A stretch of DNA of 64,000 nucleotides from Phreatobacter sp. (GCF_027532945.1 NZ_JAPZTZ010000023.1:18730-82729), one strand, 5' to 3'. Numbered from the stretch's first letter, positions 9,821 through 19,538 are shown. Notes: generated from the letters alone by a model not told the origin. Numbers and translations: made by a program.

Positions 9821-11164
9821 TCACCAGGTCAGTTCGGCAATCGCAATGCGGTTTTCGGCCGTGCTCCAGGCCCGCGCCACGACGCGCTCCTCGTTGAACA
9901 GGCCGGCGACCGGCCGGCCGATCTCGGAGGCGGGCAGGCGCAGCGTCGTCGCCGCGTCGGTGGCGACGCCTTTGGTGACATCGCCCGGCTCGCGGCCGTC
10001 GAGCAGAACCACGTCGCGGGGAATGCCGAAATAGCCGCGCGGACGGGTCATCTGCACGACGGCGCCGGCGGCGCGGTCGGCATCGGTCAGCGGCCGGGCC
10101 GGGCGCAGGTGGACCACCGCCGACGAGCGCGGGAAGGGCGAGCGGTAGATGTGGGTGACGGGCGCGCCCGGCGCGGCAAGGACGAATTCCAGCGCATCGG
10201 TCGGGCGGACGATGGCCGGGCCCCAGCGGCCGTCGGCTGCTGTGGTCACGTCGAGGATCGCCTCGCCGCGGCGCTCACCGGTGGCCGAATCGACCCGGAA
10301 GACGGTGAGTTTCGCGCCCTCCACCCCGCGATTGGTCGGCACGCCGCCGGGATTGCCGGTGACGAGTCCGGAAAGCCGCACCTCCGCCTCGGCCGGCACG
10401 GCGAGTGTCTGCGGCTCGGTGCCGGCGATGAAGCGGTGGATCTCGCGGAAGGCGCGGGGGTGGAAGGCGACCTCGCGGTGGTCGAGCTGTCCGAGGGCGA
10501 TGTTGGTCGCGCCCCGCAGGGTCGGTCCCTCCGCATCGATGCCGGTGGCAACCCCCGGCCGGCCGACGAAGCGGCCGTCGGCTTGCGCGAACTTGTCGTT
10601 GCCGTCGCTGCGGAGCGTCAGGAAGGCCGTACCCTCCACCACGTCGCTGTCGCGGCGGTTGAGCATGGTCAGGAAGGGGCCGCGGCCATTGAACTCGCTG
10701 CCGGGATTGGCGTCCCAGGCGAAGACGCCGCGGTTGGGCGTGCCACAGAGCACGGCATGGCTGACCTTGGGCGCGCCGCCAGCCTCGACGACGAAGTTGC
10801 GCACGGCATTGCCGCCGCGCGAGCTCGCCACCAGGGCGAGACGGGTCGCGCCGGTGCGGGCGAGCAGGGCATCGACCGCGGCGGTGAGTTCGCGCAGCTG
10901 ATCGGCCGTGCCGGAGCGGCCGGCCTGGGCCACCGCATCGTCGTTGCGCGACAGCGGATCGGTGAAGTTGAGGGCGTGGAGGCGATCGGACGGCCAGCCA
11001 TTCGCCTCGAAGCGCCAGAGCGTCGTCATCCAGAGCGCGGCATGGTCGCCATTGCCATGGACGAAGAGGATCGGCGTCGCCGGGCGCGGCTGGGCGCGCG
11101 CCGGCAGGATGGCGGCAGCGGCAAGGGTGGTCCCCGTCACGAGGATCTGGCGGCGTGTAGGCAT
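9821..11164 (-). CDS. Exported alpha/beta-hydrolase (lipase-like)
   Basis: The product is 447 residues with an N-terminal export signal containing an Arg-Arg pair (MPTRRQILVTGTTLAAAAIL, cut near ARA-QP), so it may use the Tat pathway. The hydrolase core shows the oxyanion region FVHGNGDHAALW and a nucleophile elbow VASSRGG. The first Gly of the usual G-X-S-X-G is Ala. After about residue 290 comes a beta-rich C-terminal region of unclear function. The substrate is probably an ester or lipid in the periplasm. ATG 11164 was chosen because a GGGAG ribosome site lies just upstream and the longer frame has no signal sequence. Confidence 0.72.
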   Translation of the reverse strand: MPTRRQILVTGTTLAAAAILPARAQPRPATPILFVHGNGDHAALWMTTLWRFEANGWPSDRLHALNFTDPLSRNDDAVAQAGRSGTADQLRELTAAVDALLARTGATRLALVASSRGGNAVRNFVVEAGGAPKVSHAVLCGTPNRGVFAWDANPGSEFNGRGPFLTMLNRRDSDVVEGTAFLTLRSDGNDKFAQADGRFVGRPGVATGIDAEGPTLRGATNIALGQLDHREVAFHPRAFREIHRFIAGTEPQTLAVPAEAEVRLSGLVTGNPGGVPTNRGVEGAKLTVFRVDSATGERRGEAILDVTTAADGRWGPAIVRPTDALEFVLAAPGAPVTHIYRSPFPRSSAVVHLRPARPLTDADRAAGAVVQMTRPRGYFGIPRDVVLLDGREPGDVTKGVATDAATTLRLPASEIGRPVAGLFNEERVVARAWSTAENRIAIAELTW

Positions 11165-11238
11165 GGTGTTTCTCCCGGGGGAATACAGACTGGTGGAGGC
11201 GGAGGTTTCGTCAACCCGGCCGTGCGGCCGCTTTGCAG

Positions 11239-11270
11239 TTGACGTGAGGCGCGCGGATCGCCACATCATT
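11239..11270 (+). promoter_or_regulatory. Candidate sigma-70-type promoter for the nfu gene
   Basis: TTGACG at 11239-11244 is followed after about 17 to 20 bases by AT-richer sequence (CATCAT, 11265-11270), in the 172-bp divergent region between the hydrolase gene and the nfu gene. The -35 match is good and the -10 match is weak. Alphaproteobacterial promoters are often poor at -10. Confidence 0.3.
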
Positions 11271-11336
11271 GAGAGGATCAGTTTTTTGAATCATTCCAAT
11301 CGGCCCGGCCTTGAACCGGCGTACGGGGAGAGCAGC

Positions 11337-11897
11337 ATGTTCATCCAGACCGAAGCCACGCCCAATCCCGCGACCCTGAAGTTCCTGCCCGGCCGCACGG
11401 TGCTGCCCGAGGGCACGCTGCACATGCCGAACCTGGATGCCGCGCGCCAGTCGCCGCTTGCCGAGAAGCTCTTCGCCATCGACGGCGTCGCGGGTGTCTT
11501 CTACGGCAATGATTTCATCACTGTGACGAAGGGCTCGGCCGAATGGCCGCACCTCAAGCCGGCGATCCTCGGCGCGATCATGGAGCATTTCATGTCGGGC
11601 CAGCCGCTGGTCCGCAGCGACAGCGCCCCGGCGGCCGAGGAAGATGCGGAGTTCTTCGATCCCGCCGACGCCGGCACGGTCGATACGATCAAGGAGCTGC
11701 TGGAGACCCGGGTGCGCCCGGCAGTGGCTGCCGACGGCGGCGACATCACCTTCCGCGGCTACAAGGACGGGATCGTCTATCTCGCCATGCAGGGCTCCTG
11801 CTCGGGCTGCCCGTCCTCGACCGCGACGCTGAAGCACGGCATCCAGAACCTGATGCGCCACTTCCTCCCCGACGTGCGCGAGGTCCAGGCCATCTGA
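11337..11897 (+). CDS. NfuA/NifU-type iron-sulfur cluster carrier
   Basis: This 186-residue protein has two domains: an N-terminal Nfu domain (FIQTEATPNPATLKFLPG) and a C-terminal NifU-like domain with CSGCPSS. Cys155 and Cys158 form the CXXC that binds a bridging cluster between two monomers. Such proteins carry Fe-S clusters to apo-enzymes after assembly. It is the first gene of a long rightward series. The next gene, tsaB, starts 62 bases downstream. The protein is of usual length, and ATG 11337 lies next to a GGGGAG sequence. Confidence 0.93.
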   Translation: MFIQTEATPNPATLKFLPGRTVLPEGTLHMPNLDAARQSPLAEKLFAIDGVAGVFYGNDFITVTKGSAEWPHLKPAILGAIMEHFMSGQPLVRSDSAPAAEEDAEFFDPADAGTVDTIKELLETRVRPAVAADGGDITFRGYKDGIVYLAMQGSCSGCPSSTATLKHGIQNLMRHFLPDVREVQAI

Positions 11898-11959
11898 CGC
11901 AGCAGCTTCAGCCGCAAGTCGGCCTTCACCGGCGCGGCGCGAGGGTGTAGCACCGCCGC

Positions 11960-12640
11960 ATGCTGGTCCTCGCCCTCGACACGGCCCTGGGAGCCTGTTC
12001 GGTCGCCGTTCTCGACGCCGACCGCGACGTGATCCTCGCCTCCGCCTCGGAGGCGATGGAGCGCGGCCATGCCGAGCGCCTGATCCCGCTCATTGCGGAG
12101 ACCTGTGCGGCGGCGGGGATCGCGCCGCGCGACTGCCGTCGCTTCGTCGCCACCACCGGACCCGGCAGCTTCACCGGCCTGCGCGTCGCACTGTCCGCCG
12201 CCCGCGCCATGGCGCTGGCCGCCGGTGGTGAGGCGGTCGGACTATCGACCCTTGCCGTGCTGGCCGAGCCCCACCTGACCGCCCGCGAACAGCTCGCCGT
12301 GCTGGCCGCCATCGATGCCCGCCACAGCCATGTCTATGCGGCGCTCCTGGGCGCTGATCGCAGCATCCTGCAAGCGCCGGCCTATCTGCCGCGCGAGCAG
12401 GCGGCAGTGCTCGCCGCGGCGGCCGGCCCCGTGGCCCTCGTCGGCCCGGGCACGGAGGCGGTGATGGAGGCCTGGCCCGCAGATGCCGCTCCGCCCGCGC
12501 TGTGCGACAGCCGCGCCGCGCCCGACATCACCGTTCTCGCCCGGCTCGGCGCTGCGGTGGACCCGGCGCTCGCCCCCTGCCGGCCGCTCTACCTCAAGGC
12601 CGTCGACGCCAAGACCAGCGCGGAGGCGCGCCGCCCGTGA
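11960..12640 (+). CDS. tsaB: tRNA threonylcarbamoyladenosine biosynthesis protein TsaB
   Basis: This 226-residue protein has the ASKHA-fold N-terminus typical of TsaB: LALDTALGACSVAVLD, then GPGSFTGLRVALSAARAM. TsaB scaffolds TsaD and TsaE to make t6A37 in tRNAs that read ANN codons. Its last four bases (GTGA) overlap the rimI start, and tsaE lies 3.2 kb downstream in the same direction as a fusion. So two of the t6A genes are close together here, while tsaD is not in the window. Confidence 0.92.
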   Translation: MLVLALDTALGACSVAVLDADRDVILASASEAMERGHAERLIPLIAETCAAAGIAPRDCRRFVATTGPGSFTGLRVALSAARAMALAAGGEAVGLSTLAVLAEPHLTAREQLAVLAAIDARHSHVYAALLGADRSILQAPAYLPREQAAVLAAAAGPVALVGPGTEAVMEAWPADAAPPALCDSRAAPDITVLARLGAAVDPALAPCRPLYLKAVDAKTSAEARRP

Positions 12641-13140
12641 CCTCGATCTACGATGTCGGCCTCTGGTGGTGGCCGCGCCCCGAACCGGTGGTGGGGCCGG
12701 CCGAGCGCGCCGATTGCGACGAGCTGGCGACCATCCACGCCGGCGCCTTCCATCGCGGCTGGGGCGCCGAGGACATCGCCGCCATGCTCATCGAGCGCAA
12801 TGTCCTCGCCCATGTCATCCGGCGCCGGCCCACCGCGCCGCCGGCCGGCTTCATCCTCAGCCGCATCGCCGCCGACGAGGCGGAGATCCTCACCGTCGCG
12901 GTGTCGACGCGGCTGCGCGGGCGCGGCTACGGCGCCCGGCTGCTCAAGGCCCATATCCCCGACCTGATGCGCGCCGGGGTCCGCACCCTCTTCCTCGAGG
13001 TGGAGGTCGGCAACACCCCCGCCATCCGGCTCTACGAGCGTTCCGGCTTCGTCACGATCGGTCGCCGCAAGGGGTATTACCGCACCGAGGCGGGCACCAC
13101 CGAGGCCATCACCATGCGGCGCGATCTGCCGGCGCTGTGA
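12637..13140 (+). CDS. rimI: Ribosomal-protein-alanine N-acetyltransferase RimI
   Basis: This 167-residue GNAT acetyltransferase has the acetyl-CoA loop STRLRGRGYGARLL (about residues 88-101) and the RimI-type end NTPAIRLYERSGF followed by RRKGYYR. RimI acetylates the N-terminal alanine of ribosomal protein S18 in E. coli and sits beside tsaB in many genomes. The start is GTG 12637, overlapping the tsaB stop by four bases, which implies coupled translation. A longer in-frame extension into tsaB is not RimI-like. Confidence 0.9.
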   Translation: MTSIYDVGLWWWPRPEPVVGPAERADCDELATIHAGAFHRGWGAEDIAAMLIERNVLAHVIRRRPTAPPAGFILSRIAADEAEILTVAVSTRLRGRGYGARLLKAHIPDLMRAGVRTLFLEVEVGNTPAIRLYERSGFVTIGRRKGYYRTEAGTTEAITMRRDLPAL

Positions 13141-13307
13141 CGCATCGGAAGAGCGCGCGCGATTTTCCTCGCGCCGTTCTCGTTCTGGACTCTTAAACGC
13201 AGAGTCATCGCGAGGGTATGGTGGACGTGATTCGCGGTGCGGGCGGCACCATCGCGGATCGCTCCCAAGGGCAAGAGGTGCCGAACCGCGGACGACAAGG
13301 ACAGGCG

Positions 13308-15836
13308 ATGCCGGGCCTCAGCAGGGTCGAGGACGCATCAGACCAGCCGGGATCATCGGACCGGCGCCTGCCGAAGGGGCTCGCGACGCTGTCCGCCGCC
13401 ACCGCCGCACTCCTCGGCTCCACCGCGCTCGCCTCCGCCGAGATCGTGGGACCGGCCCTGTCGGAGGTTCTCGGCACCATCCGCGCCCATGAATGGGCGG
13501 CGTTCGGGCTCAATGTCGGCGTCGTCGTCTTCGGGGTGGTGACCGCCATCGGCCTGCTGCGCGCGCGGGCCAAAGCCGCCATGGACGCCCAGAGCGCCCG
13601 GAGCGAGATCAACGAGCTGCGCCTCGCCCTCGACCGCCTCACCGAGCTGCTCACCCTCGACCCCCATGTCATCGTCGTCTGGGGCGGCGACCGCGACGAG
13701 CCCGACATCACCGGCGACGTGACGCTGGTCACCGACCTGCCCTCGCCGCGGCGGGTGCTCGCCTTCGGCGCCTGGCTACCGCCGGAGCCCGCCGCCGAGC
13801 TGGAACGCGCCGTCGACGCCCTGCGCCAGTCCGGCACGCCCTTCACCCTCGATCTCGTCAGCCAGGGCGGCCAGCCCATCGAGGCGGAGGGCCGGCCCAT
13901 CGCCGGACGCGCCGTGCTGCGGCTGCGCCATGTCGGCGGCGCGCGGGCCGAACTCGTGCGCCTGCGCGCCGAACACGATGCCCTGGTGCGCGAGACGGCA
14001 GCCGTCCGCTCCTTCCTCGGCAGCCTCGCCCTGCCCGTCTGGCTGCGCGATGCCGATGGGCGGCTCACCTGGGTCAATACCGCCTATGCCGCCGCAACCG
14101 ATGCCGCCGACGGCGAACAGGCGGTGGCCTCGGGCGCCGAACTCCTCGCCGCCTCCGACCGCAACGAGGCCGCGATAGCCCGCAGCGCCCGCACGCCCTT
14201 CGCCCGCCGCGTTGCCGCCGTGGCGGCCGGACAGCGGCGCATCTTCGACGTGGTCGAACGGCCGGCGGGCCTCGGCTCGGCCGGCATGGCAGTGGACGTC
14301 ACCGAGCTCGAGACCATCCGCTCCGAACTCTCGGTCGAGATGGAGACGCACAAGCGCACCCTCGACCAGCTCGCCACCGCCGTCGCCATTTTCGATGCCG
14401 GCAAGCGCCTCGTCTTCAACAACGAGGCCTTCCGCCAGCTCTGGGACCTCGAACCCGCCTTCCTCCACCAGGCACCGACCGACGGCGACATCCTTGACCG
14501 GCTGCGCGAGCGGCGGCTGCTCCCGGAGCAGTCGAACTTCCGCGAATGGATGCGGACGCTTCACCAGATCTACGAGGCGGTGGACACCGAGCCGCGCATC
14601 CTCGAATGGCCGCTGCCCGACGGGCGCTTCCTGCGCGTGGTGCAGAACCCCGACCCGGCCGGCGGCGTCACCTATGTCTTCGAGGACCTCACCCAGCGCC
14701 TGCAGCTGGAGACGCAGGTCCAGGCGCTCGGCCGCGTCCAGCGCGAGACCATCGACAATCTCGATGAGGCGGTGGCCGTGTTCGGCCCCGACGGACGGCT
14801 GTCGCTGTCGAACCGCGCCTTCGCGGCGCTCTGGGAGATCAAGGACACCATGCTCGAGGGCCGTCCGGCCATCGACCAGGTGGCGGCCCTCTGCCTGTCC
14901 TATGTTCGCGATGCCCGGGTCTGGATGGACATTCGCGGCGCGGTGACGGCCGTCGCCGACGAGCGTCAGCCGCGCTCGGTGCGCATTGAGCGCAACGACG
15001 GCTCGGTGATCGACACCCGCACGGCGCCGCTGCCGGGTGGCGCGACGCTGGTGACATTCCGCAACGTCACCGACATGGTCATGGTCGAGCGGGCGCTGAC
15101 CGAGCGCAACGAGGCGCTGGAATCCGCGGCCAAGCTGCGCAACGACTTCGTCCACCACGTCTCCTACCAGCTGCGCACGCCGCTCACGACCATCATCGGC
15201 TTCGCGCAGGTGCTGGACGACCCGGCCATCGGCCCGCTCAACGACAAGCAGCGCGAATATCTCGGCTATATCGGCGCTTCCTCGGCCTCACTCCTGTCTA
15301 TCATCGACGACGTGCTCGACCTCGCCACCATCGACGCGGGCGTCATGCAGCTCGAACTGTCCGAGGTCGATATCAGGACGGCGATCCAGGCGGCGGTGGA
15401 CGCCGTGCGCGACCGCATCGCCGAGAACCAGATCCGCCTGGAGACCCGCATCGCCCGCGATATCGGCACATTCCAGGCCGACGCCCAGCGCATCCGCCAG
15501 GTGCTGTTCAACCTGCTGACCAATGCCATCGGCTTCTCCGACCGCGGCGGGCTGGTCGTGCTCGACGCGGCGCGCGAGGGCGAGGAGATCGTCTTCAAGG
15601 TGCGCGACCAGGGCCGCGGCATCGCTCCCGACATGGTCGGCCGGATGTTCGAGCGCTTCGAGACGCGGACCAGCGGCACCCGCCACCGCGGCGCCGGCCT
15701 CGGGCTGTCCATCGTCCAGAGCTTCGTCCACCTGCATCGCGGCCGGATCGAGGTTGAGAGTGCGCCGGGCGCGGGTACGCAGGTCAAGGTGGCGCTGCCC
15801 GCCCATCTCGAGGACCTCTCGAAAGCCGCCGAATGA
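13308..15836 (+). CDS. divL: DivL-type PAS sensor kinase with Tyr at the phosphoacceptor position
   Basis: The product is about 842 residues from ATG 13308 (872 from ATG 13218). It has an N-terminal membrane segment (about residues 20-70), several PAS-like modules and a histidine-kinase core. ATPase boxes are intact: VLFNLLTNA (N), RDQGRGIAP (G1), FERFET (F) and GAGLGLSIV (G2). The H-box reads VSYQLRTPLT. Where other kinases have His-Glu this one has Tyr-Gln (Tyr620). That is the hallmark of DivL, which in Caulobacter controls the CckA-CtrA cell-cycle pathway. The next gene, a tsaE fusion, overlaps by four bases. The DivL assignment is inferred from the motif and architecture. Confidence 0.8.
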   Translation: MPGLSRVEDASDQPGSSDRRLPKGLATLSAATAALLGSTALASAEIVGPALSEVLGTIRAHEWAAFGLNVGVVVFGVVTAIGLLRARAKAAMDAQSARSEINELRLALDRLTELLTLDPHVIVVWGGDRDEPDITGDVTLVTDLPSPRRVLAFGAWLPPEPAAELERAVDALRQSGTPFTLDLVSQGGQPIEAEGRPIAGRAVLRLRHVGGARAELVRLRAEHDALVRETAAVRSFLGSLALPVWLRDADGRLTWVNTAYAAATDAADGEQAVASGAELLAASDRNEAAIARSARTPFARRVAAVAAGQRRIFDVVERPAGLGSAGMAVDVTELETIRSELSVEMETHKRTLDQLATAVAIFDAGKRLVFNNEAFRQLWDLEPAFLHQAPTDGDILDRLRERRLLPEQSNFREWMRTLHQIYEAVDTEPRILEWPLPDGRFLRVVQNPDPAGGVTYVFEDLTQRLQLETQVQALGRVQRETIDNLDEAVAVFGPDGRLSLSNRAFAALWEIKDTMLEGRPAIDQVAALCLSYVRDARVWMDIRGAVTAVADERQPRSVRIERNDGSVIDTRTAPLPGGATLVTFRNVTDMVMVERALTERNEALESAAKLRNDFVHHVSYQLRTPLTTIIGFAQVLDDPAIGPLNDKQREYLGYIGASSASLLSIIDDVLDLATIDAGVMQLELSEVDIRTAIQAAVDAVRDRIAENQIRLETRIARDIGTFQADAQRIRQVLFNLLTNAIGFSDRGGLVVLDAAREGEEIVFKVRDQGRGIAPDMVGRMFERFETRTSGTRHRGAGLGLSIVQSFVHLHRGRIEVESAPGAGTQVKVALPAHLEDLSKAAE

Positions 15837-17341
15837 CAGACGCCTTCCGCCACGCCCGCATGCTCGCCAACGAGGCCGAGACGCGACAGCTCGCGATGGA
15901 TCTCGCCATGGCGGTCCAGCCGAACGACGTGGTGACGCTGGAGGGCGATCTCGGCGCCGGCAAGTCCACCCTCGCCCGGGCGCTGATCCGCGCCATAGCC
16001 GAGGACGACATGCTGGAGGTGCCGAGCCCGACCTTCGCCATCGTCCAGCCCTACGACCTTGCCCGCCTGCCGGTGGTCCATGCCGACCTTTACCGCCTGA
16101 CCTCCCCCGACGAGATCGCCGAGATTGGCTGGGACGAGGTCTCCGACCGGGCGCTGCTCATCGTCGAATGGCCCGACCGGCTGGACGGCGCGCTCTCCGG
16201 CGACCGCCTGGAGATCATCCTGACGCTGGCGCCGGGGCGTGGCCCCAATGCCCGCAACGCGGTTCTCGTCGGCCATGGCAGCTGGGGTCCGCGGCTGGAG
16301 CGCCTCATGGCGCTGCGCGGCTTCCTCGACAATGCCGGCTGGGGCGGCTCGCTGCGCCGCCACCTGCAGGGCGATGCCTCCTCGCGCTCCTACGAGCGCC
16401 TGCTCGACGGCCAGCGCCGCGCGGTGCTGATGAACGCGCCGAAGAAGCCCGACGGGCCGGTGGTGAAGAACGGCCTGCCCTACAGCCGCATCGCCCATCT
16501 CGCCGAAGACATGGTGCCCTTCGTCGCCATGGCCGAGGGCTTGCGCGACATCGGGCTGTCGACGCCGGAGATCGAGGCGGTGGACCTCGACCAGGGCTTC
16601 CTCGTCATCGAGGATCTCGGCCGCGACGGCGTCATCCGTGACGGTGCGCCGATCCCCGAGCGCTACATGGCCGCGGTCGACGTGCTGGCCCTCATCCATG
16701 CGCGCCCGCGCCCGGCGCAGCTGGCGACCCCCAAGGGCCCCTATGCCCTCCCCGCCTATGACCGCGACGCGCTGACCATCGAGGTGGAACTGCTCCTCGA
16801 CTGGTATCTGCCGATGAAGGGCGCCCGCATTCCGGCGAGCGAGAAATATGTCTTCCTGCAGCGCTGGACAGAGCTGTTCGGCGAGGTCGAAAAGGCGCCG
16901 CAGACCTGGGTGCTGCGCGACTTCCATTCGCCGAACCTCATCTGGCTGGAGGGCCGCGAGGGCGTCGAACGCGTCGGCCTCATCGACTTCCAGGACGCGG
17001 TGATGGGCCCGGCGGCCTATGACGTCGCCTCGCTCCTTCAGGATGCGCGGATCACCGTGCCGGAGGAGCTGGAGCTCCAGCTCCTGTCGCGCTACGCGGC
17101 CGCCCGCCGTGCCGCCGATCCCAGCTTCGACATGGCCGCCTTCGCGCGGCTCTACGCCATCATGGGCGCGCAGCGCGCCACCAAGATCCTCGGCATCTTC
17201 GCCCGCCTCGACCAGCGCGACGGCAAGCCCCAGTACCTCGCCCACCTGCCGCGCATCTGGGCCTATCTGCAGCGCTGCCTCGCCCATCCCGCGCTGGAGC
17301 GGGTGAAGCGCTGGGTCGACGACCGCGTGACGCCGCCGTGA
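15833..17341 (+). CDS. Fusion of TsaE and AmgK-like sugar kinase
   Basis: This 502-residue protein has two parts. Residues 1 to about 150 are TsaE, the t6A ATPase, with Walker A GDLGAGKST at 38-46 and PTFAIVQPY. Residues about 155-502 are an aminoglycoside-phosphotransferase-fold kinase, with catalytic loop LRDFHSPNLIWL and metal motif LIDFQDAVMG. The closest match in kind is AmgK, which phosphorylates N-acetylmuramate or N-acetylglucosamine at C1 in peptidoglycan recycling. The following gene is murU, the next enzyme of that route, overlapping by four bases. Both active sites look intact. Confidence 0.88.
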   Translation: MTDAFRHARMLANEAETRQLAMDLAMAVQPNDVVTLEGDLGAGKSTLARALIRAIAEDDMLEVPSPTFAIVQPYDLARLPVVHADLYRLTSPDEIAEIGWDEVSDRALLIVEWPDRLDGALSGDRLEIILTLAPGRGPNARNAVLVGHGSWGPRLERLMALRGFLDNAGWGGSLRRHLQGDASSRSYERLLDGQRRAVLMNAPKKPDGPVVKNGLPYSRIAHLAEDMVPFVAMAEGLRDIGLSTPEIEAVDLDQGFLVIEDLGRDGVIRDGAPIPERYMAAVDVLALIHARPRPAQLATPKGPYALPAYDRDALTIEVELLLDWYLPMKGARIPASEKYVFLQRWTELFGEVEKAPQTWVLRDFHSPNLIWLEGREGVERVGLIDFQDAVMGPAAYDVASLLQDARITVPEELELQLLSRYAAARRAADPSFDMAAFARLYAIMGAQRATKILGIFARLDQRDGKPQYLAHLPRIWAYLQRCLAHPALERVKRWVDDRVTPP

Positions 17342-18051
17342 CGACAATCGACAGCGCCATGGTGCTGGCCGCCGGTCTCGGCACGCGGATGCGGCCGATC
17401 ACCGACCGCATCCCCAAGCCCCTCGTGGAGGTCGCCGGCAAGACGCTGCTCGACCATGTGCTGGATCCGCTGGCCGCGGCCGGCGTGACGCGCGCGGTGG
17501 TCAATGTCCACCACCTCGCCGACCAGATCGAGCGGGCGGTTCAGGGCCGGAGGCAGCCGGCGGTGACGATCTCCGACGAGCGGGCGCAGATCCTCGATTC
17601 CGGCGGCGGGGTGATGCAGGCGCTGGGCGAGCTCGGCGAGACCTTCCTCATCCGCAACGCCGATTCCTTCTGGCGCGACCGCGACAGCTCCAACATCGCC
17701 CGGCTGATGGCGGCCTTCGATCCGGCCGTCATGGACACGCTGCTTCTGCTCGCGCCGATGGAGGGTAGCGTCGGTTTCGACGGGCCGGGCGATTTCTTCC
17801 GCGACGAGGCCGGTCGGCTCACCCGGCGCGGCCAGGCGGCACGCGCGCCTTTCGCCTATGCCGGCGCAGCGGTGATGCGACGGGAGGATTTCGCCGGGCG
17901 AACCGCGGGCGAGATCTTCTCGCTTAACGCGCTGTGGAACGCCTCGCTGGCCAAGGGCCGGCTGTTCGGGCTGGTGCTCGACGGGCTCTGGCTGCATGTC
18001 GGCACGCCCGCAGCCATCGGCGAGGCGGAGCGGGCGCTCGCCGCCTTCTGA
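17338..18051 (+). CDS. murU: N-acetylmuramate-1-phosphate uridylyltransferase (MurU)
   Basis: This 237-residue nucleotidyltransferase has the signature [20 protein letters not shown] (residues about 9-28) and a Rossmann-like core ending [15 protein letters not shown]. MurU makes UDP-MurNAc from MurNAc-1-phosphate and so returns recycled wall sugar to synthesis, bypassing the early fosfomycin-sensitive steps. Its start overlaps the TsaE-AmgK stop by four bases. That coupling supports the recycling role over general sugar-nucleotide synthesis, although a mannose-1-phosphate guanylyltransferase-like role cannot be excluded by motif alone. Confidence 0.85.
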   Translation: MTTIDSAMVLAAGLGTRMRPITDRIPKPLVEVAGKTLLDHVLDPLAAAGVTRAVVNVHHLADQIERAVQGRRQPAVTISDERAQILDSGGGVMQALGELGETFLIRNADSFWRDRDSSNIARLMAAFDPAVMDTLLLLAPMEGSVGFDGPGDFFRDEAGRLTRRGQAARAPFAYAGAAVMRREDFAGRTAGEIFSLNALWNASLAKGRLFGLVLDGLWLHVGTPAAIGEAERALAAF

Positions 18052-18136
18052 CTTCCCTTTCCGCCCCTGCGGGTGTATGTGCCCGCCTCCCATCCGCTTC
18101 CACCCGGTCCGATCCCGGGCGAAGGACGTCACGACC

Positions 18137-18547
18137 ATGGCCAAACGATTCGATACGGGCTCCGGCCCGTCCCAGCGGCAATTGCGCGTCGGCGAGCTCA
18201 TGCGCCACGGCCTCGCCGAGATCCTGTCCCGCGGCGAGATCCAGGACCCGGTGCTCGAGACCACCATCGTCACGGTGCCGGAGGTCCGCATGTCGCCGGA
18301 CCTGAAGATCGCCACTTGCTTCGTCATGCCGCTCGGCGGCCAGAACCAGGAGGCGGTGATCCAGGCGCTGGCCCGCAACAAGCGCTACCTGCGCGGCGAG
18401 CTCGCCCACCGCACGAACCTGAAATTCGCGCCCGACCTGCGCTTCCGCATCGACACCTCCTTCGAGGAGGGCTCGCGCATTGACCGCCTGCTCGACAGCG
18501 AGGCGGTGCAGCGCGACGTGCGCCGCGAGGGCGAGGACGAGGCATGA
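18137..18547 (+). CDS. rbfA: 30S ribosome-binding factor A (RbfA)
   Basis: This 136-residue KH-like protein matures the 5' end of 16S rRNA in the small subunit. Visible features are the N-terminal [20 protein letters not shown] and the KH core [19 protein letters not shown], with a charged C-terminal tail. The start is ATG 18137 after an 85-base gap from murU. The stop overlaps truB by ATGA. In most proteobacteria rbfA follows infB, which is absent here; the gene instead follows cell-wall recycling genes. Confidence 0.95.
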   Translation: MAKRFDTGSGPSQRQLRVGELMRHGLAEILSRGEIQDPVLETTIVTVPEVRMSPDLKIATCFVMPLGGQNQEAVIQALARNKRYLRGELAHRTNLKFAPDLRFRIDTSFEEGSRIDRLLDSEAVQRDVRREGEDEA

Positions 18548-19467
18548 ACCAGCCACGCTCCAAGAAGGTCGATGTCCACGGCTGGGTGGTGCTCGACAAG
18601 GATTTCGACATGACCTCGACCCATGCGGTGTCGCAGGTCCGCCGCCTGTTCAACGCCAAGAAGGGCGGCCATGCCGGCACGCTCGACCCGCGCGCCACGG
18701 GCCTGCTGCCCATCGCCCTAGGGGAAGCGACCAAGACCGTCCCCTTCGTCATGGACGGCCGCAAGACCTATCGCTTTACCGTCGCCTGGGGCGCCGAGAC
18801 CGCCACCGACGACACCGAGGGCGAGGTGACGGCCCGTTCCGACACCCGGCCGACGCGCGAGGCGGTGGAAGCGGTGCTGCCGCGCTATACCGGCACGATC
18901 ATGCAGGTGCCGCCGAAATTCTCCGCCATCAAGGTGGGCGGCGAACGCGCCTATGATCTCGCCCGCGACGGCGAGGAGGTGACGCTGGAGGCCCGTCCCA
19001 TCACGGTCGAGAGCCTCAAGCTTGTCGCCTTCTCCGCCGAGAGCGCCGCCTTCGAGGCCGAATGCGGCAAGGGCACCTATGTCAGGGCGATTGCCCGCGA
19101 CATCGGCCGCGACCTCGGCTGTCTCGGCCATGTCACCGAGCTGCGCCGCACCCGCGTCGGCCCCTTCGGCGAGGACGACACCGTGACGCTGGAGGAGCTG
19201 CGCGAGCTCGTCGAGGGGCAGATCGCCGACCAGACCCTGGAGGACGCCCTGCTGCCCGTCGAGGCGGCGCTCTCCGAGGTGCCGGAGGTCAAGGTGAACC
19301 GCGACGTGGCGGGCCGGCTGCTGCGCGGCCAGAGCTCGATCCTGCGCGGCCGCGATGCGCCGATCGAGGGAACGGTCTGGGCCTCCTGCGGCGGCGACCC
19401 CATCGCGCTCTGCGAGGTCGAGGCCGGCGAACTGGTGCCGCGCCGCGTCTTCGTCTTCGGCCCCTGA
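18544..19467 (+). CDS. truB: tRNA pseudouridine-55 synthase TruB
   Basis: This 307-residue enzyme makes pseudouridine 55 in the T-loop of elongator tRNAs. The catalytic motif [16 protein letters not shown] puts the active Asp at residue 48, and a substrate motif [13 protein letters not shown] is also present. The C-terminal part resembles the TruB_C domain. Start and rbfA stop overlap by four bases. rpsO and pnp, which usually follow, are not found here. A tRNA-Leu gene lies 71 bases after the stop. Confidence 0.96.
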   Translation: MNQPRSKKVDVHGWVVLDKDFDMTSTHAVSQVRRLFNAKKGGHAGTLDPRATGLLPIALGEATKTVPFVMDGRKTYRFTVAWGAETATDDTEGEVTARSDTRPTREAVEAVLPRYTGTIMQVPPKFSAIKVGGERAYDLARDGEEVTLEARPITVESLKLVAFSAESAAFEAECGKGTYVRAIARDIGRDLGCLGHVTELRRTRVGPFGEDDTVTLEELRELVEGQIADQTLEDALLPVEAALSEVPEVKVNRDVAGRLLRGQSSILRGRDAPIEGTVWASCGGDPIALCEVEAGELVPRRVFVFGP

Positions 19468-19538
19468 CGGCCACGGGGCGCTTTCCCGACACAGGCACGT
19501 TGACGTGCCCCGCCGGGCTCGCTATGAGAGCCGCCTTC

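Noticed and set aside
15266..17347. 693-codon frame opposite divL and tsaE-amgK
   Set aside because: It is a GC-driven shadow of intact genes on the plus strand.
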